Positions 1 through 10,170 of a stretch of 64,000 nt of DNA are shown in pieces (position 1 is the first letter of the stretch; every line of letters begins with the position of its first letter). Location: positions 138,432,876-138,496,875 of the forward strand of contig OX465281.1 in the NCBI GenBank assembly GCA_949987705.1. Reading direction: 5' to 3'. A program made the position numbers and the translations under genes. The notes under the pieces were generated by a model. It searched no databases. It saw only the letters and a list, made by a program, of their open reading frames with translations, and was not told the origin of the DNA. This DNA comes from Thereva unica. Taxonomy: Eukaryota; Arthropoda; Insecta; Diptera; Therevidae.

Positions 1-48
1 TGCCGCGGTCGCTGTCGCCGTCGCCATGAAATATTAAAACCATTCCAG

Positions 49-471
49 CCCTATTACATGAACAGAATTTGTCGCTGTCGCTAACCCTGCCGCAGTCGCG
101 GTAGCCAGGTTTTCGGAAATTTGAAAATTTACGGGCGACAAATGACAGCTTGTAAGAATTCTGGAGGCCTACTATGTATTCTGATCTTTTTTTCAGTAAT
201 AAATGGGTCAAATAGCAAAATTTCATTGACTCCATTAGAAAAATTAATCTTTGTTTGCTGTCCATTTCTTTAAATTTTGAAATTAATTCACAAATCACAC
301 AAAACAAAATACCAAAATAAGCACTCCGAACAAAAATTACGGCTTGAATGCTGCACCTTGCTACATCATTCTGTTCATCAAAACGACAAGCAAAGCGACA
401 GCAATGGCGACAGCGACGGCGGCAGCGTCAGGGCAGCGACAAGCGACACATTCTGTTTCTGCAGTAATGGG
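49..471. repeat. MITE-like element with inverted ends rich in GTCGC
   Basis: The left end (CCCTATTACATGAACAGAAT) is mirrored at 440-471, where the reverse complement reads CCCATTAC, then ACAGAATGTGTCGC. The interior next to both ends carries GTCGCTGTCGC repeats that also pair with each other. There is no coding potential. The short reading frame at 277-483 only crosses the inverted-repeat arm. A target duplication is not clear, so the outer limits are approximate. Confidence 0.4.
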
Positions 472-477
472 AAAAAA

Positions 478-563
478 TTCTAAAAAAGCGATTTTTTGAC
501 GTCATTTTCATAAAATACCTAGGTATTTATGAAGATGACAGTAAAAAAATCGCTCTTCTAGAA
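478..563. repeat. 86-bp near-perfect palindrome
   Basis: Two 43-bp arms meet at ACCTAGGT (517-524) with no spacer. The left arm runs from TTCTAAAAAAGCG and the right arm ends in CGCTCTTCTAGAA. A few mismatches are present. This may be a tiny foldback MITE or the remnant ends of a deleted element. Confidence 0.6.
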
Positions 564-912
564 ATTTGTCCGGTTCCTTTGATCTCATTTAATTTTTCAT
601 AACATAAAATGATAATTTTATGGATATGGACAGAAAAGCCCCAATAAGTAACAATATTAAATATAAACTCATAATAATGTAATAATAAATAAACACCATA
701 GTTACTTTTGTTTACTTACATATTTTATTTTTATTTGTTTGTAATAACCACGTTTTTTAATACAACTACCGTCTTTTTTATTTACGAGCACCAAATCTCA
801 ATCGTAGACATTTACGATAAATTTGTTACGATTTGAAGTTAAATCGTATTTAGTGGTACCATAATTGCGATTTACGATTAATCCGAATCGAATCGTATTC
901 GGTAATAGGGCC
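564..912. other. AT-rich stretch without a gene; MITE end at its right edge
   Basis: No open frame of interest was seen. From about 800 the sequence repeats the motif TTTACGAT and its complement. It ends GGTAATAGGGCC at 901-912, directly against the broken BEL reverse-transcriptase frame. GGGCCTATTAC-like ends are typical of Harbinger/ISL2EU-type MITEs, so this is probably one end of such an element. I did not find its partner end. Confidence 0.35.
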
Positions 913-1948
913 CCAGTACTTCCATCGAATTTGACTTCCAATTCCGCATTTCGAATCCGGTTTTCTCATGAATAAATTTAATTTGTTTCACAAGCCTTAC
1001 CATTCCCTCGCTATCATCCACGCTATCCAATAAGTCGTCTACATAATGATGGTCAACTATAGCTTTAACAGCCTTTGGGTATTTATCTAAAAATTGGGAA
1101 ACGTTACAATTTTTAACATATTGTGCTATGCTTGGGGAGCACGGAGCGCCGAATGTCAGAACTTGTATCACGTAGATATCTGGGTCTTTATATCTGTTCC
1201 CATCACGCCATAAGAATCGTTGCGCGTGTTGATCCTCCGGCCTTACTCGTACTTGATGATACATTTCTCGGATGTCACCACAAATTACAATGCTTCCTTG
1301 CCGGAATCCAAACAGGATGTGGAACAGATCAGTGAGTTGGTCCTCTGGACCTTTCATCAATACACAGTTCAGGGAAATTCCATCCACCTCTGCAGCTGCG
1401 TCCCCACTAATCGTACTTTTGCTGGCTTATTTGGGTTTTGGACAATGAATGTCGGAAGATACCACACCAAACCGCTCTCAGTTTCTTCTTTACTTATTTT
1501 TCTGGCGAAACCTTTCTGCACTAGGTTGGATATTTGTTGGTTAATATTTTCAAGTAATGCAGGATCTTTCGCCTCTCTTCTTTCCAGGCACTTGAGTCGC
1601 TTTACAGCCATGTTATAACTATTAGGTAGAGAGAAGTTCTCATATTTCCACAACAATCCTACTTCATAACGATTATACGCTTGAATTAGTGTTGATTGCA
1701 GTATTGTCAAACTTCGATCGTCCTCTTTGTTTACTAATTTACACGGACCTTTCTGCTTTTCTAGAGTATCCAAGGCAAACGATCCCTTTACCAATTTTTG
1801 AAGACTTTCACACTCGCACGCATGGAAGGAAAACTGCTGACGATTTGTGAAGGTGTTGTTGGCTTTTCCTGTTGTGGTTAGTTGTCCCTGTATTGTCCAT
1901 CCCAAACGCGTTTTTGTTGCTACGGGTTCGTTCCATTTTCCGTCTACT
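913..1948 (-). pseudogene. BEL/Pao pol fragment: reverse transcriptase
   Basis: Two overlapping minus-strand frames, about 1948-1369 and 1387-913, encode the region from just after the protease into the RT fingers and palm. The motif TRLGWTIQG is typical of the BEL connector. It is followed by VWYLPTFIVQNPNKP, then GDIREMYHQV, FLWR and the catalytic YVDDLLDSV. The frame changes near 1380, and the sequence stops after about the first half of RT, so it cannot encode an active enzyme. Upstream it continues in the segment 5366-4571 once the RTE insertion at 1962-4570 is ignored. Confidence 0.8.
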
Positions 1949-2034
1949 ATCCGCAGTGGGAATATGCACACTTCGCATTAAAACAAGGCTACATAGCATC
2001 AGTCTTATAAACGTCCACGTGGCCACAGACAGAC

Positions 2035-4560
2035 TAGAATTGATTGGTTTGACCAAGACTGTAGAACCGCAATTGAAGAAAGAAACCAGAGCCACCGAGA
2101 GTACATCGCAAGGCCAACAAGAGCAAGGATGGAAGTCTACAAGGAAAAAAGAAAAATCGCAGACAAGCCGTGCAGAAAGAAGAAGAGGGAATATCTAAAT
2201 AGGAAAATGTTACAGATACAGGAAAACTTCAATAAAGGGAGAATTAGACAAGCGTACAAAGGAACTCGCCAGATCACCAATAAGTTCCAGCCAAGAACGG
2301 ACATCTGCAAGGACATAGATGGGAACTTGTTGGCAGATCCTGATAGGATAAAGGAAAGGTGGAGAGAGTATTTTCAGAACCTATTGAATCCTATCTCCAT
2401 ATCAAACGAGAATGCAGAGACAGAGGCATTTGTAAAAGGCAGAGCAGCAACAAATCGCCTGGCGCCGATGGAATAGCAGCTGAGCTGCTAAAGGAAGGAC
2501 CCCAACTATTACGAACCTTACACGAACTCATATGCACCATCTGGGAGGAAGAAGTTATACCAAGTTTCTCCTTCATCCAACTGCCTTGGCTACAATATAC
2601 AAGTCCTACATTCGGCCACGCCTTGAATACAACTCGTATATCTGGGCAGGCGCCCCTAAAACCACCTTGGCTTGGCTAGACAAAGTGCAAAACCGCGCCA
2701 TCAAACTCATTGGCGATAGCACTCTTTGCATTGATCCTCTAAGCCACCGTAGGAATGTAGCAGCGCTCAGCAAGTTTTACCGCTATTTTCATAGCGACTG
2801 CTCCACTGAAATCAAAAACCTCCTGCCTACACGGCAATTTTTCTCCCGCAACACAAGACTAGCCAACTCGGCTCACCCCTTCACCCTTAAACCCTCCCCT
2901 TCACACACATTACGTTTTAGCAGTTCGTTTATAAATAGAACAACTCGATTGTGGAACTCTCTTCCGCAGTCGGTGTTTCCGAGCTCATATAACATCTCAG
3001 AGTTCAAACGCAAGGTTCATCGACATCTACTCATGCACCCTCCAGACCCCTAACCTATCCTATCTCATCTTTCCTTCAGATCAAGCTTACTACTATACAT
3101 TGCACCATGACTTGTAAGACATGACGGACTAGTAGTACAAAGGGTGACTCCTAAGCTTCATCTTGCCACAAAAAAAAAAAAAATACCAGAGGACTGGAAG
3201 AAAGCGATTATATGTCCAATATACAAGAAAGGAGATAAATTAAACTGCAAAAACTACAGAGGCATCTCACTCCTCAGCACCAGCTTCAAACTCTTCACAA
3301 TCCTGGTGAAACAAAAACTGGAACCTATAGCGGAAAGCCTTATAGGAGAATATCAAGCTGGTTTTAGGACAAACAGGTCAACATCGGACCAACTGCTGAC
3401 CTTAAGGCAAATTCTGGAGAAAACCTGGGAAAGGAATGTAGATGTATACCAGATATTTGTCGACTTTCAACAGGCATATGACTCAATAAACAGAGAGAGG
3501 CTATACGAGATCTTATCGGAAATAGGAGTCCCCTCAAAGTTGGTACAACTAATCAAATGCGCCACAAATAGCTCACTGGCGAAAGTAAGGATCCAAAATG
3601 TTGTAACAGAGGAGTTCGAAGTACGTCAAGGACTTAGACAAGGTGATGGGCTGGCCCTCATGCTTTTCAACCTGGCCCTAGAATGGGTGATAAGGAAAAC
3701 GTCAGTCCAGCGAAGTGCATCAATAGCTACCCAGTCGGTACAATTACTTGGATATGCGGATGACGTAAACATCGTGGGAAGGTCCTTTTTGGCAGCAAAC
3801 GAAGTCTATGTTGAATTAAAAGAGGCGGCAAAGGACATAGGCATGAAGATTAACGAAGAAAAAACGAAGGTGATGCAACAATCCAGAGCAGGAAGATTTA
3901 GAATGGGAAGAAATATAACCATCGACGAACATAACCTAGAAGTAGTCGATAAAACAGTCTACCTTGAGTCTACTATCACAAAAAGAAACGAAGAAAGAGA
4001 AGAAATAACCAGACGAATACTACTGGCTAATAGAGCCTTTTATGCCCAAAAACAAATCCTGTACTCAAGATTTGTGCACAGGAAAACGAAACTCTCACTC
4101 TACAAAACAGTAATACGACCAGTACTGTGTTATGGTAGCGAGACTTGGACTATGACCCAGGACATAGAGGAACGAGTCAACAGGTTCGAGAGGAAAATTC
4201 TCAGATGCATAATAGGCCCAATCAGAGAGGATGGAATATGGCGAAGAAGATACAACAACGAGTTGTATGAAATTTTTGACGACCCACAACTCTCAACTTT
4301 AATAAAAATCAACAGATTGAGACTAGCCGGCCACGTGATCAGGATGGAGGACAATCGCATCCCAAAACGGCTTATGGCATCAGAAATTTCGGGAAGTATG
4401 CCAGTAGGTAGACCCAGGAGGAGATGGATAGACTCTGTGACGGCTGACGCAGAGTCAATGCTCAACATCCGGAACTGGAGACATGCTGCAAGAGACCGTC
4501 AAACTTGGAGAAATGCCCTAGAGCAGGCCAAGCTCGATTTGGGCTGTAGCGCCATTGGAT
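2035..4560 (+). pseudogene. RTE reverse transcriptase, broken
   Basis: Frames 2035-2476, 2440-2562 and 3183-4560 together give the post-endonuclease linker (WFDQDCRTAIEERN), RT fingers (YRGISLL), the QAYDSI motif, RQGD, the catalytic YADD, and the RTE-type tail with VLCYGSETW and RLAGHVIRM. A one-base frameshift lies near 2445-2455, and the Jockey-like insertion at 2563-3182 splits the frame. The stretch from 3183 on is open through the rest of RT. This family would copy its own RNA at a nicked target, but this copy lacks the endonuclease and is inactive. Confidence 0.85.
2563..3182 (+). mobile_element. 5'-truncated Jockey/CR1-like LINE fragment
   Basis: This piece is about 620 bp long. It is flanked by a short duplication (ATACCA at 2557-2562 and 3183-3188) and ends in an A-run (3168-3182). 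It encodes only the C-terminal end of a LINE RT, including YIRPRLEYNSYIWAG, WLDKVQNRAIKLIGD and RTTRLWNSLPQ, ending in a stop at 3051-3053. The host RTE frame (WEEEVIP, then EDWKKAIICPIYKKGD) resumes right after it. Confidence 0.85.
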
Positions 4561-4570
4561 GGATGGATGG

Positions 4571-5366
4571 ATCCGCAGTGGGATTCCTAACTTCCAATTG
4601 TCAACCATTAAGTATGGATAGGTCTTGGTTACGTTTGTTATTCTAACGCTTTGCTCCGGTAGTCTCAGATCCTTTACAGTCCTCACATCCTTTAGCCTAT
4701 ACCATTGGGCATTGTCATTCCTGGATGAAATACGTAGGGAAACCTTCTGTAAATCTGATTCTTCCCTCATATGGTTTCCTGTCCATTTTAAACAAAGGGT
4801 CTATTTTTCGACTTCTAGATTTAAACTTTGAGCTAAATTTTCTTCTATCAAAATCAATCATGATCCTTCATCCAATAATGCGTAAGTTCCTATGCAACGT
4901 TTCTTTCCTTGTACGATTACTGGAACAATTCGCAACAGAACTGACGACTGCTTCTCGTGACCATCGTTGTGACATGCTATGGCGGATGTTAGTGACTTCT
5001 GTTGAAATTTTGGAGCGTGCAGGATTGGGTGATGTTTTGACTGACAGCCATTTATATTACAGGGCACCGATCTGTTGCACTTTAGGAAGTGATGCCTTTC
5101 CAAGCAACACTTACATAATTTGAGTTCTTTAATGAGCTTCTTGAACTCATCGCAATGTTGTAACCTATGCCTGTTCTGACACTGTGGGCAGCAAACATTA
5201 TCCCCTTCTAGGGTTTTCGCTTGATGGGTATGTAACACCCATTCCCTGCGCCTTTCACCTTTGTCTGTTGTACCGATATTTGTAGTTACTGAACTGGCCG
5301 CTGTTGCTATTGTAAATAGCCAATCGCTAAAACTTGAAATATTCCTTTCGTCCAAACTGGGACTAT
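4571..5366 (-). pseudogene. BEL/Pao gag zinc knuckles and aspartic protease region
   Basis: On the minus strand the frame 5355-4858 contains cysteine/histidine clusters (CPQCQNRHRLQHC, CKCCLERHHFLKC) and reaches the protease active-site motif DEGS. A TGA follows immediately in frame, and another stop lies about 50 bases further on. The frame then continues (SVRITNVTKTYPYL, NWKLGIPLRI) to the RTE insertion at 4570. In BEL elements the protease cuts the polyprotein. The stops show this copy is dead. Confidence 0.78.
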
Positions 5367-5677
5367 TTTATTTATTTATTTTAATTATTGGGACATGTAC
5401 AAAGATTAAAATCTTAAATTAAAGTACATTAATTAGAAATTTGGAGAACTTAAGAGGAAGAAATAAAAGGAAAAAAAAAATATTGTAGAAAGAATTGACA
5501 GAGGGAAAGTAGAATAAAATAAAAATATAAGAAATACAAATGACATTAAAATTAATTACGACTAATTACATAGATAATTTAAAATTAAACTAGAAATAAT
5601 TAAAGTATTGTTTTCATGCTCTAAACAAACCTATTAGATATTAAATCAAAAAGATGCTTCCTGAAAATGCCCATTGA
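5367..5677 (-). mobile_element. 3'-terminal LINE fragment in the BEL gag
   Basis: This 311-bp minus-strand insertion is bounded by ACTAT at 5362-5366 and 5678-5682. Its 3' end is an (AAAT)n-type tail (TTTATTTATT on the plus strand at 5369-5378). The first bases of the insertion encode the last residues of a LINE-like protein (FRKHLFDLI, then a stop) and the rest looks like 3' UTR. The BEL gag frame is interrupted between NWAMHS and DERNISSFSDW. Confidence 0.6.
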
Positions 5678-6086
5678 ACTATGCATCGCCCAGTTTAATT
5701 TCATGCTGCCTGGTAATTTTTCCACTATTTCGTCCAGTAACAATGGATTGTTATGGGCCTTTAAGCCACAGGCAACTATGGTTGAACTTAAATTTTTAAC
5801 CACCAAAGCATAGTTTATAATACTTTCAAGTTTATAATAGTTTTTCCTTCTTTTATAAACTTGGGGGGGGGGGGGCTACCCTGGTTCGTGGTGTCTGTTC
5901 CTTCGAAGCTTTACATTTTTCGCAACACCAATCCATAAACTGTATAGTGCTGTCCACGCCGGCACATGTGAAATGATACCATTGGTCACAATTGTCGCAC
6001 TGAACCATTTCATCCGTGTCTTCATTCTGACAAGATAAACAACTTCCGGCCATTTCCTCGTGTTGTTTTTCGCTTCCATCCGCCAT
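5678..6086 (-). pseudogene. BEL/Pao gag N-terminus with a PHD finger
   Basis: The minus-strand frame 6086-5853 begins with Met and has the spaced Cys/His set of a PHD zinc finger: CLSCQ, CDNCDQWYHFTC and WCCEKC at about residues 16-59. It then becomes proline-rich (APPPP), encoded by a run of G bases at 5863-5875. A further frame, 5806-5683, matches BEL gag style (LLDEIVEKLPGSMKLNWAM). The two are not in one frame, so part of gag has been lost. PHD fingers usually bind histone H3 tails. A targeting role here is inference. Confidence 0.65.
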
Positions 6087-6090
6087 TTTG

Positions 6091-6692
6091 GAGGCGATTT
6101 TAAGAAATAATGAACGAAAAGTAAGAGAATTACGATCGCTGCAATACTAAACAAAGCGCGTTTTCCCGAGCAGGAAATTAAAGAACCGATCAAGAACTAT
6201 AGAAGATCACGCATAAAGTTTTTTAAAGAATGTTGTCACTAAAGTTTCAAGGTCGTTTGCCGTTTTACACAATATCAATTTTATTAATTTATTTAAACTT
6301 TATTGCAAACTTTAAATAAAGTACAATAATAATTATAAAATTAATAATTAATGTTCAGGTACGCTTGCTTCTCTTCTACTGTTTTTCTTTTTTTTTTCTT
6401 TCTTGATATGTCCTGCCGAGCCTTGTGTGATGCTTTCCTTAATTCTATTTCAGGTTGATTACACAGTAGTTCATTCTGTCGGCAACAGTTATAATATTTT
6501 AGCATTTCTGGCGTCGCCGAGTTAGCTATTTTTTTTTTTTCAAAAAAATTTAAAAACCAAAAATTTATTTAAAAACAGCAATTTTATGATTGGATATTGT
6601 AAAGAGAGTCTTAGAGCATACGTAAAAAAATCAGGACCGACATGGGAGTTTTTCTTTTGACGCTGTAATAAATTTAATTTTTTAAATTCACC
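6091..6692. other. AT-rich DNA without a recognised gene
   Basis: This stretch has long T and A runs and no convincing coding frame. It should contain whatever remains of the BEL leader or LTR, but I could not find a repeated LTR partner. The TTTATTAATTTATTTAAACT stretch near 6276 resembles a LINE 3' tail on the minus strand. This is not strong enough to call. Confidence 0.4.
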
Positions 6693-6702
6693 TAATTGCA
6701 AA

Positions 6703-8959
6703 TGACAATGTGCAAAAATAAAAGTGGGAAGATATTAAGCAATCATGACGAAATATTGGCTAGATGGGCAGAGCATTCCGAGGAGCTATTAATCACCCCA
6801 GAGCAGGAGCACAGTGGTATCCCAAACGTACAGAACATGAATCCGGACAATGAGGATGATAGCACAGCAGCCCCTACCATAGAAGAAGCACGCCAAGCAT
6901 TGCGAACATTAAAAAATAATAAGGCATCAGGATCTGACAACATACCTACTGAACTCATTAAGCAAAGCGGAGAGGAAACTATCCAAAAACTGCATGAAGT
7001 AATAGTGGAAATCTGGAGACGGAAAAAAATGCCTGATGAGTGGAACGAGGGCATAGTGTGTCCTTTACACAAAAAAGGAGACCCTCTATCTTGCAGCAAC
7101 TATAGAGGAATAACGCTATTGAATACAACATACAAAGTGTTCTCACGTGTACTCTATAACAGACTACAACCATACGTGGAAAGAATACTAGGAGAGTATC
7201 AATGCGGTTTTCGTCCTGGAAGATCCACAACAGACCAGTTATTTGTACTCAAAGAAACCCTAGAAAAGGCCGTTGAATTTAACATAAACATCCACATGTT
7301 ATTCATCGATTACACATATGCTTACGATAGTGTGAACCGCAAGGAGTTATTTGATGCTATGGAGCAGCTCGGAATATCAAAACACCTTGTAGAGCTGACA
7401 AAAATCTCGATGAAAGATGCAAGGTGTAAAGTCAGAATTGATGGTGAATTATCCCCACCCCTCAGAACAAATAGAGGATTAAGGCAAGGTGACGCACTCT
7501 CCTGCTTGTTATTCAACGTGGCCCTAGAAAAGGCAGTAAGAGATGCATCGATTAACACAGCAGGGAGTATCTTTGACAGGTCAGTGCAAATACTAGCCTC
7601 TGCCGACGATATTGCTATCCTTGGAAGATCATTTGAGAGCATGAAGGAGGCCTTTGTAGCACTTGAGCAAGCCGCAAAAAAAATCGGGTTGGAAATAAAT
7701 GAGCACAAAACAAAGTACAGTGCTGCGTAAAAAATTAAGACCACCTACACTTTATCATGAAACTTTTTCTTTCGATGCCTACAGCTTTCGAATGGTATGT
7801 AGGGCTACATAAATGAATCACTCAAATTGTACCTAAATCTAGTGTCTATTTTCTGTAATAATTTCATTAAAATAAAACAAGACGGTATTGCAATATAAAT
7901 TATAAATGCGCTGCAATTATCTGCAAAATGCACTGCAAAATGAATGCTGGACCGTTCAGAACAGGATAACGTCAGGACGCAAAAATATTGTGAAAATACG
8001 TGTTTGAAGTTCTTTCCTCAAGTTAGTTAAAGAAAATCGAGCCCCGCTCTTTCGGTAGATATCCATTACGCAAGCGTTTGCTGGTCACATTTGACGAAAC
8101 CTTTGCGCAAAAGGATAGTTTGATCGGACCACGACAAAAAAATCCTCACATGCAGACTTGCTCGAGCAAGAGTTTTGTGGCGTAGAGGGTAAAACCCACA
8201 AGAATTGGAATCCCCAAGACTGGAACGAATTTTTCTCACAGATGAAAATGAAGCCAAGCCAAAGCCAAGTGAATGTGGTCTTAATTTTTTACACAGCACT
8301 GTATATGTGCACAAAAAACACCAGAAGTAGCAGACAAAATATAACGATCGACACCTACAACATCGAAGCAGTGGATGAATTCGTATATCTAGAAATCATC
8401 GGCCGAAATCAGAAGACGAATAGCATTGGCTAATAAATGCTACTTTGGTCTACGCAAGCACCTGACGTCTAGAAATATTTCAAGGAAGACAAAATTGGCA
8501 CTTTACACAACACTAATAAGGCCTGTCCTACTATATGGTTCGGAAGTGTGGACATTGAAAAACACAGACGAAGCATTGGTAGGAAGATTCGAAAGGAAAA
8601 TCCTTCGTTCGATCTACAAAGGAGTACAGGTTGAGGGCGTTTGGAGAAGAAGATACAACTCAGAGTTGTATGAAATCAGCAAGATTCCAAACGTTGTTAA
8701 AGTGATCAAAATAAACAGACTACGATGGATTGGTCATGTACAACGAGGTGGAGAACGAAACCCGACAAAGATAGTGCTGGAGAAAGCTCCACCAGGAAAA
8801 CGGAGACCAGGTCGTCCTAAGAAAAGATACATAGATGACGTCGAGGATGACTTGAGACAGTTGGGCATAAGAAACTGGAGAAGTCGGGCCAGGGATCGAG
8901 AATCATGGAGGCAAATGCTGGAGGAAGCCAAGGCCAACAATAGGCTGTGGAGCTCCTGA
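6703..8959 (+). pseudogene. RTE reverse transcriptase, split by a Tc1 element
   Basis: The frame 6703-7717 covers the linker (ILARWAEHSEELL), fingers (NYRGITLLN), YAYDSV and RLRQGDAL-type motifs. The catalytic stretch reads ASADDIAIL, so the usual Tyr of YADD is replaced by Ser. The frame resumes at 8302, breaks again near 8395-8405 with some codons lost, and continues at 8406-8959 (VLLYGSEVWTL, RLRWIGHVQRGG, RPGRPKKRYIDDV) to a stop. Three defects are visible: the Tc1 insertion, an indel and the altered active site. Confidence 0.85.
7718..8301. mobile_element. Tc1-like DNA transposon, internally deleted
   Basis: This is a 584-bp element with 27-bp terminal inverted repeats (7718-7744 and 8275-8301; outer bases CAGTGCTG) that differ at one position. 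TA is duplicated at 716-717 and 302-303 of the local thousands (7716-7717, 8302-8303). The interior keeps fragments of a Tc1 transposase on the plus strand (KTHKNWNPQDWNEFF near 8185-8235), broken by shifts. Removing one TA plus the element returns the RTE reading frame. Confidence 0.9.
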
Positions 8960-9195
8960 TGATGATGATAATTGCAAAATACATTATGCAAAAAGTAATT
9001 GACCAACAGTGATCGGGTTTTGGATATAAGTTAAACATGCCTTAAACTATCTAATTTCAATAATGGTCTTTTCTTTTCTTGGGATAACTTTAAAGTGAAG
9101 TCCTTTTTTGGCAAAAATGCAAAAATTCAACTTTCTAAATCCCCCTTACGCTAAGTTTTAGTAAATCCAATAACTAACAAATATATTATCTATAA

Positions 9196-9716
9196 TAGCT
9201 GTGTTTATTGAGACTGAAAAAAGGCAGAGCAGCTCGAGGCAGCTCACACTAAAGCAGCTGTCAAAAATAAATAAAGCAAGTTGGCGCAATTCAGAGCAAG
9301 AAATCTCATGAAACACTTTTCAGGCAAGAATTCTCAAAGTGCGTTGTCAGAACTTCAACCTGACAGTTTTTAAAGTGAAATTTATTTAAACTTGATAAAT
9401 ACGCTACTAAATTAAAAAAAGGAAAAATATTTATTAAGTCAGTTGATAGAAGCGCTAGATGATTCCTCTAATTCAGATATTCAATTAACAGATGTCGGTA
9501 TTGTGACAATTGACAAACAGCTAATTGCTTGCCTGAAGTTACTTTACCAAAAAAGGTAGAGCAGAAAACCGTGCTCTAGCTCAACTTAGAGCAAGCTCAT
9601 GAGACACAAATCAGAGAAACTTCAGGCAAGTAAGAGCAACCAAATTGCTCATGAAACACCTTTTCGTGAGATATCTCAAGCTAGCTCAATCTAGAGCAGC
9701 TCAATAAACAAAGCTA
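9196..9716. repeat. MITE with ends TAGCTGTGTTTATTGAG
   Basis: The left end TAGCTGTGTTTATTGAG is mirrored at 9700-9716 as the complement of TAGCTTTGTTTATTGAG. The interior is dense in AGAGCA/GCTC words that pair between halves. There is no coding capacity. The flanks are AT-rich (TATAA and ATATAT), so the target duplication is ambiguous. Confidence 0.6.
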
Positions 9717-9779
9717 ATATATCAACTTTTCGCCTAGAAGCCTTTGTTAAGAGATATTTATCAAGAAAGATAAAAATAA

Positions 9780-10159
9780 AAGGTTAAAAAATTTTTTTAA
9801 AAAAAAATCTTTTCATTAACTAAAAAATGTACTGAAAAGTAAAAAATAAAAAATATTTTAAAGAAAGCGTGAAATTTCAATTTTAATGAAAAAGTTAATT
9901 AAAAGAATGGCGCATTTTTCATCAAAAATTGAAAATATAACTGTAAATCGCGTGAGATTTACAATAACCCAACAAAGATTTTGGCTTTGTTAATTTCAAA
10001 TTCTAACAAAATTTTTTGATGAAAAATGCGCCATTCTTTTAATTAACTTTTTCATTAAAATTGAAATTTCACGCTTTCTTTAAAATATTTTTTATTTTTT
10101 ACTTTTCAGTACATTTTTTAGTTAATGAAAAGAATTTTTTTTAAAAAATTTTTTTAACC
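9780..10159. repeat. 380-bp foldback element with 150-bp arms
   Basis: The left arm, 9780-9930, is the near-perfect reverse complement of 10010-10159, with an 80-bp spacer. The outer ends read AGGTTAAAAAA and TTTTTTTAACC. The arms differ at only a handful of places, mainly A/T run lengths. Transcribed RNA would fold into a long hairpin. I saw no open frame. Confidence 0.85.
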
Positions 10160-10170
10160 ATTTATTTTAT

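Larger units (their letters stand above)
1962..4570 (+). mobile_element. 5'-truncated RTE-type non-LTR retrotransposon
   Basis: It is flanked by a 13-bp target duplication, ATCCGCAGTGGGA, at 1949-1961 and 4571-4583. It interrupts the BEL frame between two halves of the same conserved BEL stretch. Its 3' end is a tetranucleotide tail (GGATGGATGG) rather than poly(A), as in many RTE elements. The 5' part with the endonuclease is missing. Another LINE fragment (2563-3182) is nested inside. Confidence 0.88.
913..6090 (-). mobile_element. Decayed BEL/Pao LTR retrotransposon, interrupted by LINEs
   Basis: Minus-strand pieces in the expected BEL order run from right to left: PHD-finger gag start (6086-5853), gag core (5806-5683), zinc-knuckle and protease region (5355-4571), then connector and reverse transcriptase (1948-913). 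Two LINE insertions, 5367-5677 and 1962-4570, account for the gaps. Internal stops and a missing integrase make it a dead copy. No LTRs were recognised. The left side breaks off inside the RT, next to a MITE end. Confidence 0.8.
6703..8968 (+). mobile_element. Second RTE-type LINE, 5'-truncated
   Basis: It is flanked by the 10-bp duplication TAATTGCAAA at 6693-6702 and 8969-8978 and ends in a (GAT)n tail. It is a different subfamily from the element at 1962-4570. A Tc1 relic (7718-8301) sits inside it. The endonuclease half is absent, as usual for 5'-truncated LINE copies. Confidence 0.88.
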
